Assembly (NCBI RefSeq): GCF_000374025.1 | Contig: NZ_KB893228.1 | Location: 186,001-250,000, forward strand | DNA length: 64,000 nt | Reading direction: 5' to 3' | Source of the DNA: Spirosoma panaciterrae DSM 21099 | GTDB taxonomy: Bacteria; Bacteroidota; Bacteroidia; Cytophagales; Spirosomataceae | Shown here: positions 49,805 to 58,700 of the stretch, piece by piece | Numbering within the stretch: the stretch's first letter is position 1 | Layout of the letters: each line of letters begins with the position of its first letter | Program-made: the position numbers and the translations under genes | The notes under the pieces: generated by a model | The model's database searches: none | Told to the model about the DNA's origin: nothing | Seen by the model: the letters and a program-made list of their open reading frames with translations, nothing else

Positions 49805-51832
49805 ATGAAAAATCTGTACTTCCTGCTTTTCTTTCCACTGCTCACCTACGCCCAGGTTGACGACGGCGGCCAGTTCTGCCGGTCTGGTAAATTGCATTAT
49901 TTTGGTCAATTAGCTAACAATCCGAAAGCGCGAATGGCCTATCCAGGCGATGCCTCGATCGACGTAACCTATTATGGCCTTGATCTGCGACTGAGCACGT
50001 CACCAGCCAGCATGACGGCCGCGACGACCATAACCCTCAAAAGCACAGTTTCCGGCCTGACCAGTTTTTTTCTGGACCTCAACTCTGCAACTACATCCAG
50101 TACTGGCCTTAAAGTCGATTCGGTCAAGGCAGGAACTCAGAAACTCACATTCCAGCACACTCAAAATAAACTGACCATTACCACGCCACAACCACTAGCG
50201 AATGGTCAGCCGCTGTCGTTCACTGTATTTTATCAGGGCGTTCCAAACAATACATCCAACGGGCCCGGTTATGTAAACTTCTCCTTTGACAAACATGGGC
50301 CCGCGGCCGATCCGGTGATCTGGACGTTAAGCGAGCCTTATGGTGCATCAGACTGGTTTCCGTGTCGCGATACCCCCGCCGATAAAGCCGATTCATCGTC
50401 AGTACGCATTACGGCACCTGCTCAATTGGTATCGGTCTCGAATGGTAAGTTGATGAGTACGACCACAAACAAGGATGGCACAAAAACGTATTTATGGAAA
50501 AATAGTTATCCGATAGCCCAATACCTGATTTCGATTGCGGTCTCGAATTATACGCAGTACGATACCCCATTTACCTACGGGAGTCAAACTATGCCCGTCA
50601 CGCACTATATTTTTCCCGAAACATTTGCAATAACTGGCATTCAAAACAACCTCGCACTAACCCCTACTATGTTGCAGTTGTTCAGTAATCGTTTTGGAGC
50701 TTACCCTTTCCTAAACGAAAAATATGGTCATGCTCAATACGGCGACAACAGTGGGATGGAGCATCAGACTATAAGCTCAATGGGGCCATCAACCATAAGT
50801 TCATCCTATCTGGGTGCTTTCACACCCACTACGATTGCTCATGAGCTAGCCCATCAATGGTTTGGTGATAAAATTACTTGCCGCGACTGGCAGAATATCT
50901 GGTTAAATGAAGGGTTTGCCTCCTATGCAGAAGCCATTTACACCGAATCGATCAATGGACAATCGGGGTATCAATCGTCCATCAACACCTTCATGAACGG
51001 CGCTCGTAATGCGCAGGGAAGCGTTTATGCACAAAGCATTACGAATGTTGACTATGTTTTCGATTATAATCGCAGCTACGCTAAAGGCGCTACTGTATTG
51101 CATATGCTCCGGGGAGTGATTGGCGATAGCACCTTCTTTCGAACTCTGAGAACCTACGCAGCCAGCCCGGTAGTGGCTTATAAGACGGCCGTAACGGAGG
51201 ATTTCCAGGCGATTGCCCAGCAGGTTTCCGAAAAAAATCTGAATTATTTTTTCAGCCAGTGGATATACGGCGCGGGTTATCCGGCTTATAAAGCCACGAT
51301 CACCACAGGAGGCACGACAGCTACGGTTCGGCTTACGCAAAGTAATGCAATGACCACTGCACCGGGTTCGTTTACGATGCCCATTCAGATGAAAGTACAG
51401 TCGGCAGCAGGCGATACAACCGTTACGGTTTTCAACGATCAGGCCGATCAGACGTTTACACTGCCCGCCCGAGGGAAGGTTACCAATGTCGTAATTGACC
51501 CCAACAACTGGATACTCAAAACGCTCACGACGACTACCACAACCACAACGGTAGTCACAGGGATTACTGAACCCAATGACATCGGTCTGCGTATCTATCC
51601 GAATCCAACAACCGAGACTATTACTGTCGATTTTACCCAGTCAACGATTGGCCCGGTCAGGCTGTCATTAACAAATCTGCTTGGGCAACAAGTCCAGACC
51701 ATCCATGAACCCAGTCTATCTTCGGGCAACTATAGTCGAAACTTCAGTCTACGCGGTCTGGCTAGCGGGCGCTATACAGTTACTGTCGAAACATCAGCGG
51801 GGCTTCAGAGCCGAGTGGTGCTGGTCAATTGA
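49805..51832 (+). CDS. M1-family metallo-aminopeptidase with a T9SS sorting domain
   Basis: The 675-residue secreted peptidase starts best at 49805 (MKNLYFLLFFPLLTYAQ signal); the frame from GTG at 49778 adds 9 residues. The M1 core has the exopeptidase motif GMEH (YGDNSGMEHQ) and zinc-binding HELAHQWFGDKITCRDWQNIW...NEGFASYAE, that is HExxH-18-E. A Thr-rich linker (LTTTTTTTTVV) leads to a C-terminal type A sorting domain (LRIYPNPTTETITVDF...LASGRYTVTVETSAG), so it is exported by T9SS and should degrade peptides on the cell surface. The stop codon lies in the left arm of the hairpin that follows. Confidence 0.92.
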   Translation: MKNLYFLLFFPLLTYAQVDDGGQFCRSGKLHYFGQLANNPKARMAYPGDASIDVTYYGLDLRLSTSPASMTAATTITLKSTVSGLTSFFLDLNSATTSSTGLKVDSVKAGTQKLTFQHTQNKLTITTPQPLANGQPLSFTVFYQGVPNNTSNGPGYVNFSFDKHGPAADPVIWTLSEPYGASDWFPCRDTPADKADSSSVRITAPAQLVSVSNGKLMSTTTNKDGTKTYLWKNSYPIAQYLISIAVSNYTQYDTPFTYGSQTMPVTHYIFPETFAITGIQNNLALTPTMLQLFSNRFGAYPFLNEKYGHAQYGDNSGMEHQTISSMGPSTISSSYLGAFTPTTIAHELAHQWFGDKITCRDWQNIWLNEGFASYAEAIYTESINGQSGYQSSINTFMNGARNAQGSVYAQSITNVDYVFDYNRSYAKGATVLHMLRGVIGDSTFFRTLRTYAASPVVAYKTAVTEDFQAIAQQVSEKNLNYFFSQWIYGAGYPAYKATITTGGTTATVRLTQSNAMTTAPGSFTMPIQMKVQSAAGDTTVTVFNDQADQTFTLPARGKVTNVVIDPNNWILKTLTTTTTTTTVVTGITEPNDIGLRIYPNPTTETITVDFTQSTIGPVRLSLTNLLGQQVQTIHEPSLSSGNYSRNFSLRGLASGRYTVTVETSAGLQSRVVLVN

Positions 51833-51883
51833 GCGAATGAGTGATTGAGTGGCCGTACATAAGCTCTTCACTCATTCGCTCAA
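51829..51883. repeat. Repeat-armed hairpin between the M1 peptidase and glgE
   Basis: TTGAGCGAATGAGTGA (51829-51844) pairs perfectly with 51868-51883, and the neighbouring words (GTGATTGAGTGG, CTCAATCACACAATC) add weaker pairing. The TGA stop of the peptidase (51830-51832) lies in the left arm, and glgE converges from the right, so it may terminate both. Confidence 0.75.
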
Positions 51884-51891
51884 TCACACAA

Positions 51892-53916
51892 TCATACTTC
51901 GATTCGGAACAGATGCATGGGCAGGCTGTATGGGTCAAGCTCTACGTAATTGTGCTCCCCCTGCCAGTTGTAATAAGCGCCCGTCAGCAAATCATGCACC
52001 TGGTAATATTGCTCTGGCCCAATACCTAATTGCCAGATCGGCACCTGAATCACACCCGCCCGACGGCTATAGGCATCTGTATTGACCACAATCAGCAATC
52101 GATTATTGTCTTTAATTTTCAGATAGGCCATAATCGCATCGTCGTTTACCGGGCAGAACTGAATATTGTTGGTAAGCTGGAGAGCGGCATTTTCGTGCCG
52201 GATTCGGTTTACGAGTGAGATCAGGTAAGTGAGCTTATTGGTCCGATCCCAATCCCAGAGTCGGATTTCGTATTTTTCCGAATTGAGGTACTCTTCTTTA
52301 TTGGGGAAAGGGACATGCTCCATCAGTTCGAACGAGGGCCCGTAAATACCATAATTGCTGACCAGCGTTGCCGCCAGAAAATACCGGATCAGAAATTGGG
52401 GTTCGTGGCCGCTCTGTAAACTATACGGGTTAATGTCATGCGTGGTCGGCCAGAAGTTCGGACGGTAATAGTATTTCATTTCCGTCTGGGTCAACTCCGT
52501 CATATACTGCTCCAGCTCATATTTTGTGTTGCGCCAGGTATAGTACGTGTACGATTGAGCAAAACCGCGTTTGCCCAATTCCTGCATAACCTTTGGACGA
52601 GTGAACGCTTCGGCCAGAAACAGCATATCAGGAAACTCTTTCTTCACTTCGGCAATGACCCACTCCCAGAACCCAAACGGCTTGGTATGCGGATTATCGA
52701 CCCGCACAATTCGAACTCCCCACGATGCCCAAACGAGCAACACCCGTTTCAGCTCTTCCCAAAGATTCTGCCAATCGTCGGTTTCGAAATAAACCGGGTA
52801 AATATCCTGATACTTTTTGGGTGGGTTCTCGGCATATTGAATCGTACCATCCGGCCGCTTTTTGAACCATTCAGGATGCTCTTTAGCCCACGGGTGATCG
52901 GGTGAGCACTGAATAGCCAGATCCATGGCTACTTCCATCCCATAGTTGGCAGCAATCGCGATCAGATGTTTAAAATCCTCGACCGTACCCAGTTCGGGGT
53001 GAATGGCATCGTGGCCACCTTCTGGCGAACCAATCCCATACGGGACACCCGGTTCGCCGGGCTGGCAGATCACCGAGTTATTTTTCCCTTTTCGGTGGGC
53101 GGTACCAATGGGGTGAATCGGTGGCAGATAGAGCACATCGAAACCCATACCCGAAATGCGCGGCAGCAGAGCCTCTACATCCTTGAACGTGCCATGCTTG
53201 CCTTCCACGCGCGAAGCCGAACGAGGAAACAGGCAGTACCAGTTACTAAATCCGGCGCGGGCTCTATCGACCTCAACACCAAGTTCGTGAATGTACCGGG
53301 TTACATGCTGCCGTTCGGGGTAGCGACTGGCATAAAACGTAAACTGGTCGCTTTCAGCAACAGACACCGCTTCGTTGTAGCGGCTTTCGTCCCGAAACAA
53401 GGCTGCCATGTCCCGAATCGCCTTCGCATCAGGGCTATCCGATATCGGTTCGCTTTTTGTTTTCGCCCCTTTTCCCTTTCCTCCTTTCTTTCGTTCTTCG
53501 GCCCCTCCTGCTCTAATCAGCATGCCATCCAGATACTGCGCACCAGCCAGCAACTCACTGGTAATCCGCTGCCCATCGGCCACTTTCAAGTGAATCTCGT
53601 GTTGCCACGACCCAGGATGATCGACCCAGGCTTCGAGGGTATAGAGATATTTTCCCTGCTTTTCGACCACAAACGACGCACCCCAGCGATCATTTACAAT
53701 CAGGGCCATTGCCGTTTCGGTCCAACTCGCATCGTCAATGTGTTTAAACAGCAGGACAGCCGTCAGGTAATCGTGTCCATCAGCGAAGATATCCGCTTCA
53801 ACGGCAATTACATCACCCGGTACGGCTTTGATAGGATACAGGCCGCCATCCAGTTCAGGAGATACATGTTCAATAACGACTCGTGACTGACCGGTAAGGT
53901 TTTCCGAAACATTCAT
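51892..53916 (-). CDS. glgE: Alpha-1,4-glucan:maltose-1-phosphate maltosyltransferase
   Basis: GlgE extends alpha-1,4-glucan by maltosyl units from maltose 1-phosphate. The 674-residue GH13_3 product has an N-terminal beta domain (VIEHVSPELDGGLYPIKAVPGDVIAVEADIF), then the barrel: DVLYLPPIHPIGTAHRKGKNN, EVAMDLAIQCSPDHPW, VRIVRVDNPHTKP (nucleophile Asp), LFLAEAFTRP (acid/base Glu) and YNPYSLQSGHEPQF. A Lys/Gly-rich linker of about 15 residues (ERKKGGKGKGAKTK) interrupts the N-terminal part. The ATG at 53916 is chosen. Partner genes (treS-maltokinase, glgB) are not next to it. Confidence 0.94.
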   Translation of the reverse strand: MNVSENLTGQSRVVIEHVSPELDGGLYPIKAVPGDVIAVEADIFADGHDYLTAVLLFKHIDDASWTETAMALIVNDRWGASFVVEKQGKYLYTLEAWVDHPGSWQHEIHLKVADGQRITSELLAGAQYLDGMLIRAGGAEERKKGGKGKGAKTKSEPISDSPDAKAIRDMAALFRDESRYNEAVSVAESDQFTFYASRYPERQHVTRYIHELGVEVDRARAGFSNWYCLFPRSASRVEGKHGTFKDVEALLPRISGMGFDVLYLPPIHPIGTAHRKGKNNSVICQPGEPGVPYGIGSPEGGHDAIHPELGTVEDFKHLIAIAANYGMEVAMDLAIQCSPDHPWAKEHPEWFKKRPDGTIQYAENPPKKYQDIYPVYFETDDWQNLWEELKRVLLVWASWGVRIVRVDNPHTKPFGFWEWVIAEVKKEFPDMLFLAEAFTRPKVMQELGKRGFAQSYTYYTWRNTKYELEQYMTELTQTEMKYYYRPNFWPTTHDINPYSLQSGHEPQFLIRYFLAATLVSNYGIYGPSFELMEHVPFPNKEEYLNSEKYEIRLWDWDRTNKLTYLISLVNRIRHENAALQLTNNIQFCPVNDDAIMAYLKIKDNNRLLIVVNTDAYSRRAGVIQVPIWQLGIGPEQYYQVHDLLTGAYYNWQGEHNYVELDPYSLPMHLFRIEV

Positions 53917-53964
53917 GCAATCATAGGTTTGATGGGTAACTCGCAAATACCAGGGCAATGTTAC

Positions 53965-53992
53965 AAAAAAGCCGGATTAGCGAACCCGGCTT
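53965..53992 (-). terminator. Rho-independent terminator after the PAP2-like gene
   Basis: AAGCCGG (53969-53975) pairs with CCGGCTT (53986-53992); on the minus strand the stem is followed by TTTTTT (53970-53965). It lies 66 nt past the stop at 54058 and upstream of glgE. Confidence 0.9.
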
Positions 53993-54057
53993 CCCATTAC
54001 CAACGAAAATTAGCAATTCTACGCCATACTTCGTATACAAAGCTTGTAAAGCTACGA

Positions 54058-55566
54058 TCATTTAGCGCCGTCAGCCTTGGCCGCAGCAACTGCCAACTGG
54101 CCGATCGACGTTCCCAGTTTAGTACCCTCATCAGTATCGAACCGATAGTGAATACCTGCATATAAACCCGATACCGATGCTTCGGTAGCCTGAGCCGCAA
54201 GTTTGGTAGCATCGCTCGGGAATAGGTAGCTCAACAACGTTGCGGCTGTACTGGAAACCGCAGCTCTATCCGATACATAACTCGGTGTGTTGGGTATGAC
54301 TGTAGCCGTTTTGATCGTCGGGTCGATCTGCGAAGGACGAGGAACAAAATAGGTGTATTGGGTGCGCCAACTGGTTGTGGTAGCATCGTGCATGGCCCGG
54401 TTCAGCAAGGCATAGGTCCGGGCCGACCGTAGCTCGTTTTGGCCATTTTCCCGAATAAACTCCTCCGTGAGCAAGTTCCATAAGCCCGACAACGAATAGG
54501 TATTGGGGCCATTGTCCCAGTAACTGGCTATGCGTGACTGATCACGCGTGCGGGAAGCGGCTATGTCGTGTACTTCGCTCAACGCTTTCTGAAAATCGGC
54601 CGAAGTGGTGGCTGGAGGAGTAGCCGGGACCAGTTTGGCAATTGATGTCGAGTCGTACCAGGTTTTTACTTTCCCAGCCAGAGGCAGAATGGGCGCACGA
54701 GCCGGGAGTTCAAGGCTGGTCCATTTTTGGTCATACGTCGCTTTTGCCAATGCCGTTTGCCAGGTATTTGATGGATCGTTGGCCGCGCCAAAACGATCAA
54801 CTTTAGCCCGGTCAATAACTTTGGCAGCCAATGTAGCCGCCAGCGCTTCGCCCGCTTTTACATCGCTCGGTACGCTGGCCCCTGCCCATATGCGGCTTTG
54901 TTTGTGTTCAGTGGCTTTAGCCTTTAAAAAAGCCACCTCGTTCGGGAATAAATATGCCAATACCTGACAGGACACTTCGGCTACGGCCGCATCTTCTGAT
55001 GGATAGGAAGGGACATCCAGCACAGGCGCCCGCGAAATCACCCCCTGTTGCTCCAGCGATGGCCGATTATACTGAAACTTGGCCCGCCAGGCTACAACCA
55101 GTGCGTCGTATTGAGCCACACTCAGCAAAGCATACACGCGGGCGGCATACGGAGCTCCGGCATACGGATTAGCTGATTCAGCAGGCGTTGTCTGCCCGGT
55201 GGCATAGTCATAACCGGGCGCAACGTTGTACTTCGCTACCAACTGTCGGGCAATCTGATTCCAGCGCAACACAGCCCCATAGGCCCAATAATTAACGGCC
55301 GTGTTCTGTTCGGGAGTTGCCGCCAGAACGCCATTTTTCACATCACTTAATTCCTGCTGATACGCTGCCGATGTGGTCGCGAGCGGTTGGGGCACACTGA
55401 TCTCCGTAGCCGCTTTGAGCACAACCGTTTTCCAGCTACCTCCATCGGCATCCGTAGATGTCGGCACAATAAAAGGTAGAACGCCCTCATCGATAGTAGG
55501 CTCCGAACAACCCGCTACCCATACCAGCAAAGCCCCTAAGGTGATCGTAACAAAAAATAGTCTCAT
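54058..55566 (-). CDS. PAP2/vanadium-haloperoxidase-like lipoprotein with an internal duplication
   Basis: The 502-residue lipoprotein (lipobox VWVAGC, Cys 20) consists of two homologous halves, about 66-256 and 322-500. Both contain ARxYALLxxAxxDA, an RPS motif (NRPS at 167-170; PRPS at 409-412) and PSYxS. The haloperoxidase/phosphatase residues are split and damaged. The PSGH histidine is replaced in both halves (PSYPSED, PSYVSDR). The first half keeps SR (224-225) but has lost the later His (AGASVPSD), while the second keeps His (GIHYRFDTDEG, His 473) but has Gly for Arg. Catalysis by either half alone is doubtful. It may act as a binding or structural protein. It is 74 nt downstream of the barrel gene. 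Confidence 0.8.
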   Translation of the reverse strand: MRLFFVTITLGALLVWVAGCSEPTIDEGVLPFIVPTSTDADGGSWKTVVLKAATEISVPQPLATTSAAYQQELSDVKNGVLAATPEQNTAVNYWAYGAVLRWNQIARQLVAKYNVAPGYDYATGQTTPAESANPYAGAPYAARVYALLSVAQYDALVVAWRAKFQYNRPSLEQQGVISRAPVLDVPSYPSEDAAVAEVSCQVLAYLFPNEVAFLKAKATEHKQSRIWAGASVPSDVKAGEALAATLAAKVIDRAKVDRFGAANDPSNTWQTALAKATYDQKWTSLELPARAPILPLAGKVKTWYDSTSIAKLVPATPPATTSADFQKALSEVHDIAASRTRDQSRIASYWDNGPNTYSLSGLWNLLTEEFIRENGQNELRSARTYALLNRAMHDATTTSWRTQYTYFVPRPSQIDPTIKTATVIPNTPSYVSDRAAVSSTAATLLSYLFPSDATKLAAQATEASVSGLYAGIHYRFDTDEGTKLGTSIGQLAVAAAKADGAK

Positions 55567-55640
55567 AGTCGTTGCTGTAACGTGCCCCTCTGATCGGCAT
55601 GGTTATACGTAAAACTCAACCTATGCAGAGGCCCACGTCA

Positions 55641-56561
55641 CTAGTTATTGGCGGTCCAATGACCAATGACAATGCCTCCATTGATTTGGGAACTCTTACC
55701 GACGTTACGCCCATCGATAATGGTATTGTAGCCAGCCGTCAGGCCAAACTGTTTCGCTAAACGCAAATAGGCTGTTGCTCCCAATCGTGTGAACCCCACC
55801 GCATTGGTCGGAAAGGGAATCCCCGGCCCAATGTCGGTTCCTTTTGTGTAAGGCGTTTGTTGCTGGCCCCAGACATCCAGGTTCAGCCACGTATTCACGT
55901 AACCGCCCCGCACAATAATCTCGGTAACGTCGGGCACGTTCACTTTCGAGCCACTATTCGGATTGAGCTGGCTAGGGTCATAATAGTTTACCACATGATC
56001 GAGTATAACCTGCCCCCGACGAATGTACCCGTACTGCCCCGTTATAAAAAAAGATTTCCCTTTCAGGTGAAGCATCGTACGGCCGTCCCAGTTTTTAGAG
56101 CCCCGCCCTATGGCAACCATCGCATCATTTACGTAATTCTGAATAGGCATGGAGTAGCCTACCGCAAACAGCCACGACAGCCTGAGTTTTTTTCCCAGTT
56201 TGTAGTCGTAAGCCTCCCATCGAAGTGTAGCCGACGCGTCCTGAAATCCTTCCTGTTTGGGAAAATAGCCTGCGCTGGCTTCGGTACGGATATATGGGGC
56301 CGCCACGATCAGATCGAGGTCATACCCCAGACCATACGTTCCGACGGCGGTCAATGCCTGCGTTGTCACCGTTCCCAGATTCGGGTTTTGGGTCTCATTT
56401 TTATTGATGAAATAGGTACTATAACTTTCCTGAGATCCAATAATGGCCAGACTGGCTTTTCGATGTCCCTGCATAAACCCGCCAATCATCCATTGGGCCC
56501 TGGCCTGATGGGTAACGAACAGCGTTGTTAGTGTAAAAAGGGCAAGAGGTAAAAATCGCAT
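55641..56561 (-). CDS. Outer-membrane beta-barrel transporter-like protein
   Basis: The 306-residue protein has a signal peptide ending HQARAQ (about residue 23). Its body alternates strands and tight turns (LGYDLDLIVAAPYIRTEASAGYFPKQ, FFITGQYGYIRRG, LRLAKQFGLTAGYNTIIDGR), as in the transporter/phenol-degradation-type barrels of Bacteroidota. It has its own -7 box (56577-56584). It lies between DUF3179 and the PAP2-like protein. A porin for a small organic compound is plausible, given the surrounding uptake genes, but this is inferred. Confidence 0.75.
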   Translation of the reverse strand: MRFLPLALFTLTTLFVTHQARAQWMIGGFMQGHRKASLAIIGSQESYSTYFINKNETQNPNLGTVTTQALTAVGTYGLGYDLDLIVAAPYIRTEASAGYFPKQEGFQDASATLRWEAYDYKLGKKLRLSWLFAVGYSMPIQNYVNDAMVAIGRGSKNWDGRTMLHLKGKSFFITGQYGYIRRGQVILDHVVNYYDPSQLNPNSGSKVNVPDVTEIIVRGGYVNTWLNLDVWGQQQTPYTKGTDIGPGIPFPTNAVGFTRLGATAYLRLAKQFGLTAGYNTIIDGRNVGKSSQINGGIVIGHWTANN

Positions 56562-56576
56562 AGGCTACGTTTGCGG

Positions 56577-56584
56577 CAAAGGTA
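56577..56584 (-). promoter_or_regulatory. Promoter -7 box for the barrel gene
   Basis: The minus strand reads TACCTTTG, a full TAnnTTTG match, 15 nt before the ATG at 56561. No -33 TTTG at the right distance was seen. It would give a very short leader. Confidence 0.5.
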
Positions 56585-56737
56585 GTCTTTGGTCCGGCTT
56601 CTGGGTTATCCGCTGGCCATTTCTGTGCCAACGGCCTTAAAATTACCCAGAGTTGCTGGACCCTACCCGAAAAACGTCAGGGGAGGCAACCTATTGCCAG
56701 CAAGCAGTAGATTCGGTGGTTTATAGCGAACAAACCG

Positions 56738-57949
56738 CTATTTATACTGCTGCGTTTGGGGATGGAACGACCGCCAGCTATGCCAGAACTCCTGATAGGC
56801 TTTCGGCATGGCAGATAGCCGACGGCCTTTCAGCGGGCCAGAAACACAGTGCCCACGCCAGGTCCAGACCGACTTCGTTTCGCGATCCGTCAGTTGACGA
56901 TTAGCATACTGGAACGTAAGCGTCTGGATACCCATCCGGCGATTCCATACGCCAAATGATACGCTATCGGAGGCTATGGCGACTAACACAGGCTCACCAC
57001 CCACGACATCATTTAGAACCCGCTGGTTTTGTAGCTGATTCCAATCGTAGGCTTTCGCAAAACCGGCATGTTCGACACCAATTACCCACGATTTCGGATG
57101 CCACGATGCCGAATCCCGTCGGGTGAGTTTACCCTTCGACAATCCCTTATCGTAGGGACGCATGCTTTTAAATTCATCGGCAAAAGCGGAATCGGCTTGC
57201 AGTACCCGCGTATTGGGGTGTTCATGCGCCCATTCGCGCAGGGTCATCTGGCGAGACGACAGAGGCATCAATGCTTTTCCACGCAACGGACCGACCACAG
57301 CCTCACCCGTTGCCTGGCGCCACCAAGTTCCGGTACGGCTGTCCTCAAACATCGCGTTGAAATGATCCATACCTACCAAGCGAAACTCGTCGGCCTGCCC
57401 CTGCACCAGTGGGGTAAATACACGACCCGTTCGGCAAACGGTACAATAGGTTACCATAATGAGCTGCCCTCCGACCGTATCCCTCACCTGATGGTGATAG
57501 CCAATCAACTGAATCGGATAAGCCGTTGCCTGTCCCAGCGCTTCGAATCCCAATACGAGTTTATCGAGTGGAATCTTGTTCTGACTCATGGGCACAACCC
57601 GCTTTGTAGTCGGCTGTAGAAACATATGGTCGGCCATCATCTGCTGATGAACCACGTACAACACCCCTCCATAGACCAGCAGCAACACCAGAGCGGTGTA
57701 TCGGTGCCATACGCTGTGAGGACGAATCAGAAGCCTGTAAGCGGGGTAAGCCAGCAGCAACAGGCCAATGCCTCGTAACCAACCCATATGCTGATGCAGC
57801 CAGTAAGCCAATTCGACCCGGCCAAGCGATGTTTCTTCTTCGGCCAACCCCAACTGGCTTCCAGGAAACGGCATAATGAAATAAACTCGGGCCGCTTCGA
57901 GACCAATCAATGCGAGTATACAGACTATGAATCCGATAACGTTTTTCAT
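56738..57949 (-). CDS. DUF3179 membrane protein
   Basis: The 403-residue protein starts best at 57949 (MKNVIGFIVCILALIGLEAARVY), giving a first membrane helix at about 3-22. Two further helices follow (about 57-75 and 85-103). The large extracytoplasmic part is DUF3179: VTYCTVCRTGRVFTP (a conserved CxxC pair), FRLVGMDHFNAMFEDSRTGTWWRQATGEAVVGPLRG and WGVWNRRMG-like FGVWNRRMGIQTL. DUF3179 proteins are of unknown function, with the CxxC suggesting redox or metal binding. It follows the CMD gene by 40 nt. Confidence 0.88.
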   Translation of the reverse strand: MKNVIGFIVCILALIGLEAARVYFIMPFPGSQLGLAEEETSLGRVELAYWLHQHMGWLRGIGLLLLAYPAYRLLIRPHSVWHRYTALVLLLVYGGVLYVVHQQMMADHMFLQPTTKRVVPMSQNKIPLDKLVLGFEALGQATAYPIQLIGYHHQVRDTVGGQLIMVTYCTVCRTGRVFTPLVQGQADEFRLVGMDHFNAMFEDSRTGTWWRQATGEAVVGPLRGKALMPLSSRQMTLREWAHEHPNTRVLQADSAFADEFKSMRPYDKGLSKGKLTRRDSASWHPKSWVIGVEHAGFAKAYDWNQLQNQRVLNDVVGGEPVLVAIASDSVSFGVWNRRMGIQTLTFQYANRQLTDRETKSVWTWRGHCVSGPLKGRRLSAMPKAYQEFWHSWRSFHPQTQQYK

Positions 57950-57989
57950 ACAGATCGTTGATCCTATTAGTTTATCTTCTGATACCTGA

Positions 57990-58592
57990 CTAATTCGTTC
58001 CCGCCACTGGAGTCGATTCGCCCGGAGGCATGTACGCATCCTGCGAAGCATAGCCATCGGCAGCTATCCGAGTGGCTCGGTAACGATACAGATCCGGTTT
58101 GTTGGGAGCTTCGGTAGCCAGTCCGTCCACATACCGATTGAACATACAGAAAGCCGCAGCAATCAGCACCGTATCGTGAATGTCGAGGTCGGTGGCTCCT
58201 TCAGCGCGGGCGGCTGCAATAAGCTCAGGGGTTACGGCCTTGCCACTTTGTTGAACTGCCCCCGCCACGGCCAGTAACGCTTTAAGCTTAGGACTGATAG
58301 CCGCCTGGTCGGGATTGCATTTGACCGATTGAACCAGACTCCAGTCGTCATCGCCGAGGTGATGACTCGCAACGGCCCCATGGATGGTCTGACAAAAGAA
58401 ACAATCGTTCAGCGACGACACATAGGTGGCAATCAGTTCGCGTTCTCCTTCGGTAAGGCTGGAATCCGGACGGCTGGCATTATCGCGCAGTAACACATTG
58501 ACCAGCGCATTGAGTGGATCGGCCGTTTGCGGGCTAAACGCCATTGGCCCACGAATTCCGGGTAATCCTTCAGGCAATTGGATATATGGCAT
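57990..58592 (-). CDS. Carboxymuconolactone decarboxylase-like protein (CxxC form)
   Basis: The 200-residue AhpD/CMD-fold protein has the peroxidase-like site LNDCFFCQTIHGA, that is C-x2-C-x3-H as in AhpD, preceded by a conserved Glu region TEGERELIATYVS. The second conserved block is IHDTVLIAAAFCMFNRYVDGLAT. AhpD-like proteins reduce peroxidases or quench peroxides through the Cys pair. The N-terminus MPYIQLPEGLPGIRG matches the paralog at 58700. It precedes the DUF3179 gene by 40 nt. Confidence 0.9.
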   Translation of the reverse strand: MPYIQLPEGLPGIRGPMAFSPQTADPLNALVNVLLRDNASRPDSSLTEGERELIATYVSSLNDCFFCQTIHGAVASHHLGDDDWSLVQSVKCNPDQAAISPKLKALLAVAGAVQQSGKAVTPELIAAARAEGATDLDIHDTVLIAAAFCMFNRYVDGLATEAPNKPDLYRYRATRIAADGYASQDAYMPPGESTPVAGTN

Positions 58593-58619
58593 AATTTTCG
58601 TTTGTTTTGCAATCTAAAT

Positions 58620-58700
58620 AGTACCCCAGCCGTAAAACAGCCGGGGACTATGACCAACCTATAATAGATGTTTTTGAAGGCTGACGGGAACGTCAGCCTT
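58620..58700 (-). terminator. Two hairpins between the CMD paralogs
   Basis: AAGGCTGACG (58677-58686) pairs perfectly with CGTCAGCCTT (58691-58700), and its right end touches the stop codon of the upstream paralog (58700-58702). A second structure AGT-ACCCCAGCC...CAGCCGGGGACT lies at 58620-58650. There is no T run, so these may tune rather than stop transcription between the two paralogs. Confidence 0.65.

Noticed and set aside
52966-53886. 306-codon plus-strand ORF
   Set aside because: It is entirely antisense to glgE, has no domain-like sequence and follows from the codon bias of glgE.
55857-56531. 224-codon plus-strand ORF
   Set aside because: Antisense shadow of the barrel gene; no start context and no recognisable motif.
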